A stretch of 7,693 nucleotides of DNA from Actinomycetota bacterium (lineage in GTDB: Bacteria > Actinomycetota > Humimicrobiia > Humimicrobiales > Humimicrobiaceae): the NCBI GenBank assembly GCA_016927635.1, contig JAFGMJ010000125.1, positions 1 through 7,693 on the forward strand. The letters are read 5' to 3'. The first letter of the stretch is position 1. Each line of letters opens with the position of its first letter. Below the pieces are notes generated by a model that saw only the letters and a list, made by a program, of their open reading frames with translations, searched no databases and had not been told where the DNA came from. The position numbers and the translations under genes were made by a program. This document shows, piece by piece, positions 1-5,490 of the stretch.

Positions 1-242
1 ACAATAAGGCCTATATCATTTTCCGAGAATATTTTTTCAATGGCGCATCTGTCAAGTATGTCAGCCCTGTAAAGGGCGAACCTGCTGCTTTTTATAATAT
101 CGCTTATATTTTTCTCTTTTATCGCCGGGTCGTAATAATCGTTGAAATTGTCCATGCATACGACACGGCTTTTCATTTCAATAAGCCTTCTGCAAAAATG
201 GGAGCCTATAAATCCGGCTCCGCCTGTTACAAGAACTGTCAT
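1..242 (-). CDS. NAD-dependent sugar epimerase/dehydratase, N-terminal part (UDP-glucuronate 4-epimerase-like)
   Basis: Only the first 80 codons are present; the gene runs off the left edge. The translation starts MTVLVTGGAGFIGSHFCRRL, the first beta strand and glycine-rich loop (G7, G10, G13) of an extended short-chain dehydrogenase that binds NAD. The acidic residue ending strand 2 is D31, in MDNFNDYYDP. This D-N-x-N-x-Y-Y-D-P pattern is typical of UDP-glucuronate 4-epimerases and close relatives, which interconvert nucleotide sugars in the cytoplasm. RADILD (59-64) matches the usual adenine-contacting 'D(I/L)xD' segment. The catalytic Tyr-x-x-x-Lys lies outside the window, so the exact substrate is inferred. 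The start is firm, because an in-frame TAA lies four codons upstream of the ATG. No Shine-Dalgarno sequence precedes it, only an AT-only palindrome. It is divergent from the membrane-protein gene and probably supplies a sugar precursor to the glycosyltransferases. Confidence 0.88.
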   Translation of the reverse strand, partial: MTVLVTGGAGFIGSHFCRRLIEMKSRVVCMDNFNDYYDPAIKEKNISDIIKSSRFALYRADILDRCAIEKIFSENDIGLI

Positions 243-244
243 AA

Positions 245-260
245 TTTTAAAATTTTAAAA
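245..260. repeat. Perfect 16-bp AT-only palindrome upstream of the epimerase start
   Basis: TTTTAAAATTTTAAAA reads the same on both strands and ends two bases before the epimerase ATG. It occupies the place where a ribosome binding site would be expected. Alternating A4/T4 tracts are known to bend DNA, so it could be a protein-binding site, but in an AT-rich intergenic region it may be compositional. Confidence 0.4.
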
Positions 261-285
261 CAAAATCGCAATTATTGTAATACTT

Positions 286-314
286 TTTAAAAGAATGTGC
301 TCATGTGGTAAAAT
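286..314 (+). promoter_or_regulatory. Possible sigma-70-type promoter for the small membrane protein
   Basis: TTTAAA (286-291), a 17-base spacer, then TAAAAT (309-314) preceded by a TG one base upstream, as in an extended -10 element. Transcription would start near 321, leaving a leader of about 80 bases. The match to consensus is partial and the region is AT-rich, so this is tentative. Confidence 0.3.
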
Positions 315-316
315 AA

Positions 317-343
317 AAAAGCACCTGGCCGGATAATGCTTTT
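317..343. repeat. Short inverted repeat in the leader of the membrane-protein gene
   Basis: AAAAGCA (317-323) and TGCTTTT (337-343) are exact complements around a 13-base GC-richer loop. The stem is short and mostly A-U, and no oligo-U run long enough to make it a clear terminator follows. It could be a minor RNA hairpin near the 5' end of the transcript, or chance. Confidence 0.25.
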
Positions 344-388
344 CACATTCAAAGAGTCTCCGGTATTGAAAAAATAAAAAACGCAAGC

Positions 389-394
389 GGGGAG
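389..394 (+). promoter_or_regulatory. Ribosome binding site of the small membrane protein
   Basis: GGGGAG ends 8 bases before the ATG at 403. This is a strong Shine-Dalgarno match at ideal spacing and fixes the start of a gene that has no recognisable homologue. Confidence 0.75.
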
Positions 395-402
395 TTTTAA
401 AA

Positions 403-882
403 ATGAGGATATTTTTAATAATTTTTTCTTTTATAAACGCATTTCTTTATTTTCTAATATATGCCTATTACGAAAACATACTTGCATTGTTTTCCGCTTC
501 GGGAATTACAAGCAGCCTGCTGGGTTTTTTAAAGACGCTTGTGCTTCTGGCAGTAAGCTTTTTAATAGGCCTGATAGTTTCCCTTCTTACAAGGATAAAT
601 ATAGCCAAAAGCTTTTTTGATTTCAGGCTTGCAATCATTGCAGGTATAATACCGTTTTTTTTCCTGATAGTTTCCCAGCCGGCAGTGAGCAATTTTATAC
701 TTATAAATATTTTTAAATCAAGCGGCAAAATAAGCGATTTTATCTTTTACTTTCTTTCAAGGCAGATTGTCTGGACAATGTGGCTTGGTTTTGCAATAGG
801 GGCTTCAGTAAGGATTGCGTTTAAAAAAAAGCTGAAGCACCAGATAGATTTCAGCCTTGATGATAATGAGCCATCTGAATAA
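403..882 (+). CDS. Small integral membrane protein with about four helices, function unknown
   Basis: A 159-residue protein I do not recognise. Hydrophobic segments lie at about 3-22, 41-62, 73-91 and 121-139, with a further hydrophobic stretch near 97-118 that may be a re-entrant or amphipathic helix. Positive residues cluster at R64/K69 and at FKKKLKH (about 140-146), followed by a short acidic tail ending DDNEPSE. By the positive-inside rule the C-terminus is probably cytoplasmic. No catalytic motif, metal ligand pattern or lipobox is visible. The start is supported by a strong ribosome binding site. It is transcribed away from the epimerase and converges on the propeller gene, its stop lying inside the shared palindrome. 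It could be a small envelope or polysaccharide-associated protein, but nothing in the sequence shows a function. The coding assignment itself is convincing. Confidence 0.8.
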   Translation: MRIFLIIFSFINAFLYFLIYAYYENILALFSASGITSSLLGFLKTLVLLAVSFLIGLIVSLLTRINIAKSFFDFRLAIIAGIIPFFFLIVSQPAVSNFILINIFKSSGKISDFIFYFLSRQIVWTMWLGFAIGASVRIAFKKKLKHQIDFSLDDNEPSE

Positions 883-900
883 TAAATTATTATTCAGATG
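872..900. terminator. Perfect palindrome spanning both convergent stop codons, possible bidirectional terminator
   Basis: Two exact 14-base arms (872-885 and 887-900) flank one central base. Both stop codons, 880-882 on plus and 890-892 on minus, lie inside it, so each gene's last sense codons (Ser-Glu) come from one arm. A hairpin would form in either transcript. The arms have few G/C pairs and no clear oligo-U run follows on either side, so termination strength is uncertain. Confidence 0.55.
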
Positions 901-2680
901 CCTGGTACATAAAAACTGCAACCTCATCTTCACCGGGGAAATTTGTAAGCTGCTTTTTATCAGAACCGTCAATATTCATGATAAATATCTCTGAGCCGCC
1001 GTCCTTTGTGTTAAATGCCATATATCTGTTATCAGGGGAAAAAGATGGCAGGCGCGCCTGGTCGGGCGTATCTGTCAGCTGCAAAATATTGCTGCCGTCA
1101 CTCTCCATAATGAATATCTGCTCTTTTCCATTGCTGTCAGCGCTCATGAAGGCTATTTTTTTCCCGTCTATTGAATACCTGGGCACACGAAAATTGCGCC
1201 CCCCGGGCGATATTTGCGCATTATTGCCGCCATCTATATCTATCTGCCATATCTCTTCACTGCCGCTGTGGCCTGATTCATAAAGAGTGATATTTTTAAA
1301 CGGATGTGCAGAGGGATGCCAGTTATCTACACCGGGGTTTGATGTCAGCCTTTTTACATTGGCTCCATCGCTTTCCATGACATATATTTCCCAGCTCTCA
1401 TCTATATAAAGCTCGAAAAATATATGCCTTCCGTCAAATGACCAGGACGGATAGCCGCATCTTGAGGGTATGTTTGTTATCTGCTTTTTATCAGAACCGT
1501 CCCAGTTCATGGTAAATATCTGCCACGTATTTCCCATTACAGCAGACCAGGCTATTTTTTTGCCGTCGGGAGATATTGAGGGATACATGTCATCGCCTGC
1601 TTTTGTTGTCAATTGTTCAAGCCCGCTTCCGTCAAGGTTCATGCTGAAAATATCCCTGTTTCCCGCCTGGTTTGAGACAAAGACTATTTTTTTAGTGGAG
1701 TATTCTATATCAAGAGATCTCGGCACACCTTCTTCAATAAATTTTTTATTTATAGCCCAGCCATTTATTTCAAGAGTTCTTCTCTTAAATTCTGCCTCCG
1801 CCTCAACAACGGTATTTTTTGGTTCCGCATCCCCCTGTATTGTAAAAGTAGTCATGCTGTATTTGAAACCGCCGGATTTTGAATATACATATACATAGAC
1901 CAGATAATTAATTCCCGGTTCAAGGTCACTTGCATCGAATTTCAGCATGAAACCGCTGTTATTATAGTTTGCATTTCCGTATGCATTGCCAACGTCTGTG
2001 CGTTCAATACCATACTCGGCCTGTCCAAGAAACCTTCCAAAGTTTCTGGGTCCCTCAAGGTATATATCGACCCTTTCAATGCCAGTGTTATCTGAATATG
2101 CAAGATCTGCCGTCCAGCCCTTTACATATACTTCGCCAAGCTGGCCTTCTTCTATTACTTTGGCCGGGTTGGGCCCTTCAAGGGAAATCTGTATGGTCTC
2201 TTCGAAATCAGCGCTGCCGGGCACTGTTAACTGCTTTCTTGTATAGTCCCATCCATATGCGGGGATATAGGTGTAAATATAAAGGGAATGAACAGTTTGA
2301 GGCTCAAACTCGTAACCTGTGCTGTCAAATGAAAGAGAATAGCCGAACCCGTCAAAATCCGGCCCATATATAATAGCCGCATCGCTGCTCTCAAGTCCAT
2401 ATTCGGCCTGGCCCATATATATTCCTGTATTTCTGTCTCCATCCAGGTAGAGCTCTATTTTATTTATATTCTCATCAGTTACATCTTCAGTCTCAGCCGT
2501 TGTCTCTTCAGCAGTCTGTTCTGTAATGGCTGGCATGGTTGTTTCTGCCTCTTCTGTTGTTTCGAAAACGCTGCCTGAGGCCTCCTCATTCCGGGGGATT
2601 GCCTGCCTTATTAATATTATTCCAAAAAATATAACTGCAATGATAAATAATGCTGAAAGGATTATTATTATTGTTTTCAT
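890..2680 (-). CDS. Membrane-anchored extracytoplasmic protein with two beta-sandwich-like repeats and a TolB-like PD40 propeller
   Basis: 596 residues. An N-terminal hydrophobic helix (about 4-25) has no lipobox cysteine and no obvious signal-peptidase site, so it is probably an uncleaved anchor. A Thr/Glu-rich spacer (31-72) follows. Two related domains of about 80 residues come next (74-154 and 203-283). Each has the pattern (I/V)-(E/D)-(L/I)-Y-L-(D/E)-G, then GQAEYG, then YG and a G-F/G-Y strand. Part of a third unit seems to start at LEINGWAINK (303-312). The C-terminal half (331-590) has six PD40 blades with the TolB hallmarks SPDGKKIAW and (M/I)NxDGSxxxQ(L/I)T, enough for a full six-bladed propeller. 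TolB-like propellers bind proteins or glycans outside the cytoplasm; no catalytic residue is evident. It is not classical TolB, which has a different N-terminal domain and a tol-pal context. The ribosome binding site (AGGT in AGCAGGT, complement of 2691-2697) is modest. The gene is divergent from the glycosyltransferase operon, so a wall, sugar-binding or sensing role is inference only. Confidence 0.87.
   Translation of the reverse strand: MKTIIIILSALFIIAVIFFGIILIRQAIPRNEEASGSVFETTEEAETTMPAITEQTAEETTAETEDVTDENINKIELYLDGDRNTGIYMGQAEYGLESSDAAIIYGPDFDGFGYSLSFDSTGYEFEPQTVHSLYIYTYIPAYGWDYTRKQLTVPGSADFEETIQISLEGPNPAKVIEEGQLGEVYVKGWTADLAYSDNTGIERVDIYLEGPRNFGRFLGQAEYGIERTDVGNAYGNANYNNSGFMLKFDASDLEPGINYLVYVYVYSKSGGFKYSMTTFTIQGDAEPKNTVVEAEAEFKRRTLEINGWAINKKFIEEGVPRSLDIEYSTKKIVFVSNQAGNRDIFSMNLDGSGLEQLTTKAGDDMYPSISPDGKKIAWSAVMGNTWQIFTMNWDGSDKKQITNIPSRCGYPSWSFDGRHIFFELYIDESWEIYVMESDGANVKRLTSNPGVDNWHPSAHPFKNITLYESGHSGSEEIWQIDIDGGNNAQISPGGRNFRVPRYSIDGKKIAFMSADSNGKEQIFIMESDGSNILQLTDTPDQARLPSFSPDNRYMAFNTKDGGSEIFIMNIDGSDKKQLTNFPGEDEVAVFMYQASE
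950..970 (-). repeat. First copy of a 21-bp direct repeat in the propeller gene (blade 6)
   Basis: Identical base for base to 1481-1501 and in the same reading frame. It encodes the DGSDKKQ turn ending blade 6. Exact identity at the DNA level suggests a fairly recent duplication or conversion between blades 2 and 6, although the constrained PD40 motif contributes. Confidence 0.7.
1481..1501 (-). repeat. Second copy of the 21-bp direct repeat in the propeller gene (blade 2)
   Basis: Matches 950-970 exactly. It encodes the equivalent DGSDKKQ turn at the end of blade 2. The similarity continues less exactly on the higher-coordinate side through the strand that encodes the (I/T)-M-N segment. Confidence 0.7.
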
Positions 2681-2702
2681 GTTTATTTTTACCTGCTATA
2701 AG

Positions 2703-2731
2703 ATTTTAAAAAAGCCATACGAATCAAACAA
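2703..2731 (-). promoter_or_regulatory. Possible promoter for the propeller gene
   Basis: Read on the minus strand: TTGTTT (2731-2726), a 17-base spacer, then TAAAAT (2708-2703). Transcription would start near 2696, only about 15 bases before the ATG and within the presumed ribosome binding site. That makes this weak; a site further upstream in the AT-rich gap is equally possible. Confidence 0.2.
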
Positions 2732-2786
2732 ATCAAAGCAGCTGTTAAAACTTTGCTGTATTTTATTGCCTGATTTTTCAGTTTTA

Positions 2787-2815
2787 TTGTTTTATTGGTT
2801 ATGTAAATATATAAT
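2787..2815 (+). promoter_or_regulatory. Sigma-70-type promoter for the glycosyltransferase operon
   Basis: TTGTTT (2787-2792), a 17-base spacer and a perfect TATAAT (2810-2815). The start of transcription would be near 2822, about 50 bases before the first glycosyltransferase ATG. It is the best promoter match in the window, though the surrounding sequence is AT-rich. Confidence 0.45.
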
Positions 2816-2871
2816 AAAAAGGATTTCAAATCAAACCGGCTATCCTTTATTTATTTTTAATCAAAAGGTAA

Positions 2872-4419
2872 ATGGAGAAAGAGGTTAAAACAGCTAAAGG
2901 CCCAAAACGCATTTTTCTTCTTGGCATGAGTCCCATGCCATTTGAAAATGATACAAAAGTTTATGGTACGGGCATAAGGACATGGCAGTTTTTAAAACCC
3001 CTCCTTTCTGAGGGTCACCAGGTCTGCGTCTGCAATTATGCAATACCGTCTGCGTACGGAAAAGATTTTTACTCCAGTCTTAAAAAGGATTTTGAAACAG
3101 GCGGCACGCAAGATTTCCATGATAAAGAATCAAAGCAGGCGGGTTTAAAATACAGGTTTGATTACAACATACTAACCGGCGATGATTTTGAAAATATTGA
3201 GATTATAGAAGAACTATACACGGACTTTGAGCCTGACTGCATAATAGGATGCAGCTTTTATCCATCATATATTGCTTCAAAGCTTGCCTCATATCTTGAA
3301 AGCAGAAATCATGCAGGATTTATCCGCAGGCCTTTATGGGCTGATCTTTTCGGCCATGTGATGGCTGAAGCCCAGGCAAGGGCCTTTGCAGATGATGATG
3401 ACGGCTGTCTTTTCCATTACTGGAACAGTGAATACAATATAATCACAACAGCAGATATTTTTTCATGCGTTTCAGACAGGCAGAAATATGCCCTTGCCGG
3501 TGAGCTGGGGGCGGCAGGAAGGCTGAATAAATTCACCTCAGGTTATGAATTTGCCCACACAATTGCCTGCGGCATGCCGTCAGAAGAATTTAAGCATACA
3601 AAGAATGTAATAAGAGGTTTTGATGGTGTGCGCAAAGAGGATTTCGTCATTCTCTGGACAGGCGGATATAATACATGGACTGATATTGATACCCTGTTTA
3701 AGGGTCTTGAGAAGGCAATGAAAATAAATCCATCCATTAAATTTGTCTCCACAGGGGGCGAGATACCTGAACAGGATTTGAATACTTATCCCCGTTTTCT
3801 TTCAATGATTGAAAAATCAAATTTAAGCAAAAACTTCATAATGCGGGGCTGGATAGCGGGAGAGGATGTGCCCAGCTACTATTTCGAAGCGGATGCAGGA
3901 ATAAATATAGATAAGGACATATATGAAGTAAAGCTGGGAAGCAAAAACAGGATTCTTGACTGGATGCGCGCAGGGCTTGTGGTGCTCTCTTCAAATGTTT
4001 GCGAACTTACAGAAATAATAGAAAGGGAAAAAATCGGTTATACATTTAAACCCGGCAATGCAGATGAGCTTGCAGACAGGATAATTTATCTTGCTGAAAA
4101 CAAAGATGAAGCCAGAAGGAGGGCAACAGCTGCAAAGAAATACGGATTTGAGCATTTCAGTTTTGATGCAACCACTGTTTTGCTGAAAAAATGGGCCGGC
4201 ATGCCTTTTTTTGCCCCTGATTACAAAAAAGAGAAAAAGATATTTTTTGACAGGGAAGAAGCGCTTAAAAACCTGCAGGCAATATCAACTAAACAGAATG
4301 AGATGATAAGGCAAAGGGATTTGAAGATACATGAGCTTGAGACGCTTCTTCACAAAAACCCTGTTTACAGATTTTATGCCTTTATAAAAGTTGCATTAAA
4401 AATATTCAGGAAGAAATGA
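2872..4419 (+). CDS. GT4-type (GT-B fold) glycosyltransferase with C-terminal coiled coil
   Basis: 515 residues. KRIFLLGMSPMP (12-23) is the first Rossmann strand, followed by a glycine-containing loop and helix (GTGIRTWQFLKPL, about 32-44), as in GT-B transferases of surface polysaccharide clusters. The donor-binding half opens with ILWTGGYNTWTDIDTL (about 260-275). The region corresponding to the GT4 EX7E motif reads YEVKLGSKNRILDWM: the usual second Glu is replaced by D364, with E352 and R360 retained. Residues 460-494 are charged and heptad-like, probably a coiled coil, and the protein ends in a basic amphipathic helix (498-515) that could lie on the membrane. An in-frame TAA directly before the ATG excludes an earlier start. 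The AAAAGG at 2863-2868 is unusually close (3 bases). It should transfer a sugar from a nucleotide donor on the cytoplasmic face; donor and acceptor are unknown. First gene of the operon, 4 bases before the next. Confidence 0.85.
   Translation: MEKEVKTAKGPKRIFLLGMSPMPFENDTKVYGTGIRTWQFLKPLLSEGHQVCVCNYAIPSAYGKDFYSSLKKDFETGGTQDFHDKESKQAGLKYRFDYNILTGDDFENIEIIEELYTDFEPDCIIGCSFYPSYIASKLASYLESRNHAGFIRRPLWADLFGHVMAEAQARAFADDDDGCLFHYWNSEYNIITTADIFSCVSDRQKYALAGELGAAGRLNKFTSGYEFAHTIACGMPSEEFKHTKNVIRGFDGVRKEDFVILWTGGYNTWTDIDTLFKGLEKAMKINPSIKFVSTGGEIPEQDLNTYPRFLSMIEKSNLSKNFIMRGWIAGEDVPSYYFEADAGINIDKDIYEVKLGSKNRILDWMRAGLVVLSSNVCELTEIIEREKIGYTFKPGNADELADRIIYLAENKDEARRRATAAKKYGFEHFSFDATTVLLKKWAGMPFFAPDYKKEKKIFFDREEALKNLQAISTKQNEMIRQRDLKIHELETLLHKNPVYRFYAFIKVALKIFRKK
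4408..4414 (+). promoter_or_regulatory. Ribosome binding site of the GT2 gene
   Basis: AGGAAGA lies within the last codons of the preceding gene, about 9 bases before the ATG at 4424. This fixes the start and indicates translation from the shared transcript. Confidence 0.65.
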
Positions 4420-4423
4420 AAGT

Positions 4424-5437
4424 ATGGCAATAAAAGCAGATACCTTTATTGTGCTTATTACTTACAACAGCTCAGATTTCATTGAAAAATGTATAAAATC
4501 CATATGTGATTCTGATTTTAAAAACTGGTTTCTGGCCATACTTGACAATAACAGCTCAGATGACACGGTTAAAAAAATACAGCAACTAAAAAAAGAGCGT
4601 AAAAGCTGCATTCTTGATGACAGCAATTCCAGGCTTATTAAACTTTCAAAAAATATTGGTTTTGCCGCAGGGGTAAACTACCTGGTCTTTGATTTCCTTG
4701 CCAAAAATGCCACGGCAGAAATGCCAGGCATAAAATATCTTATTCTTATAAACCCGGACCTTGTGCTGGAGAAAAGCTCACTTGCAAATCTTGTTAAAGC
4801 GCTGGAAAAACAAAATAAAGCAGAGCTGATTGCAGGCAAAACGGGAGCTGTCGGCGGCATCATATATGATTATGATAAAAAACAAATTCAAAATGCAGGA
4901 GGAGTGCTCAAAGATAATTTTATTACATTTCATTTAAAAAATCCTCCGGTGCAAAGTGAAGGAAAACAACCCTACGCTGTGGATTATACAAGCGGAGCCC
5001 TTATGGGTATGAAAATGGCACATTTTAAAAGCCTTGGCGGCTTTGACAGCGGCTACAGGCCCCTTTATTTTGAAGAGCTTGATTTATGCTTAAAGCTTAA
5101 AAAAGTGTCTCTTTTGCCCAAAATAGCCCCTGATGTATTTGCAAGGCATTTTGAAGGCGCATCGGTTAAAAAGTTCAGCAGCAATTTTTACAAACATTAT
5201 CATAAAAACAGGATAAGATGCGCAATAATAAATATTGGTTTTACGGGTTTTTTTACAAAATTTATACCTTCTGAAATAAAATGGCTAAAAGAGGAAGCCA
5301 CCTGTGACCAGAAAAGCGCAATTTTTTGGGCATACTTTTTAAATTTTCTATTTTTCCTTTATAATTTAGCAGTCAGGATAAAAAATAAAAAAATTTTGTC
5401 AAATTTTAAAATATCTTTAAAAAAATTAGATATATAA
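4424..5437 (+). CDS. GT2 family (GT-A fold) glycosyltransferase, rhamnosyltransferase-like
   Basis: 337 residues, the usual length for this group. Motifs appear in order: IVLITYNS at the N-terminus; LDNNSSDDT (40-48), whose Asp binds the nucleotide; NIGFAAGVN (77-85); and INPDL (109-113), standing where the DxD metal-binding motif lies. Then come TSGALMGM (189-196), GGFDSGY (205-211) and YFEELDLCLK (215-224), holding the acidic catalytic-base position. RHFEGAS (241-247) and HKNR (260-263) follow. This set is characteristic of WbbL/RfbF-like transferases that add rhamnose or related sugars to lipid-linked O-antigen chains. A C-terminal hydrophobic stretch (about 300-317) with basic residues after it may attach the enzyme to the inner membrane face. 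It starts 4 bases after the previous stop and is followed by a 53-base gap, so it is co-transcribed with the flanking transferases. The donor sugar cannot be read from sequence. Confidence 0.9.
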   Translation: MAIKADTFIVLITYNSSDFIEKCIKSICDSDFKNWFLAILDNNSSDDTVKKIQQLKKERKSCILDDSNSRLIKLSKNIGFAAGVNYLVFDFLAKNATAEMPGIKYLILINPDLVLEKSSLANLVKALEKQNKAELIAGKTGAVGGIIYDYDKKQIQNAGGVLKDNFITFHLKNPPVQSEGKQPYAVDYTSGALMGMKMAHFKSLGGFDSGYRPLYFEELDLCLKLKKVSLLPKIAPDVFARHFEGASVKKFSSNFYKHYHKNRIRCAIINIGFTGFFTKFIPSEIKWLKEEATCDQKSAIFWAYFLNFLFFLYNLAVRIKNKKILSNFKISLKKLDI

Positions 5438-5480
5438 AAGGACATTTTGTTTTTATAATTTTTTAAATCAATACAGGGGC

Positions 5481-5483
5481 GGA
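5481..5483 (+). promoter_or_regulatory. Ribosome binding site deciding the start of the fusion protein
   Basis: The purine-rich AGGGGCGGA (5475-5483) ends with GGA 7 bases before the ATG at 5491 and 13 before a second in-frame ATG at 5497. The spacing favours 5491. In the same 53-base gap a TATAAT (5454-5459) has no credible -35 partner. Confidence 0.55.
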
Positions 5484-5490
5484 TAAAATA

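Noticed and set aside
655..830. T8 (655-662) and A8 (823-830) runs in the small membrane-protein gene as phase-variation tracts
   Set aside because: They encode Phe and Lys runs expected in an AT-rich membrane-protein gene, and eight bases is short. No alternative frame or allele evidence exists.
1470..2373. Several plus-strand open frames of 86-142 codons
   Set aside because: They lie wholly antisense to the propeller gene, whose frame has clear repeats and PD40 motifs; these are shadows.
2526..2888. Plus-strand open frame of 120 codons across the divergent intergenic region
   Set aside because: Its first half is antisense to the anchor and stalk of the propeller protein, and its end overlaps the glycosyltransferase start. 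The translation has no domain-like composition.
5438..5490. Terminator or independent promoter between the GT2 gene and the fusion gene
   Set aside because: There is no GC-bearing hairpin, and the TATAAT at 5454-5459 has no acceptable -35. The gap is short and continued transcription of the operon is simpler.
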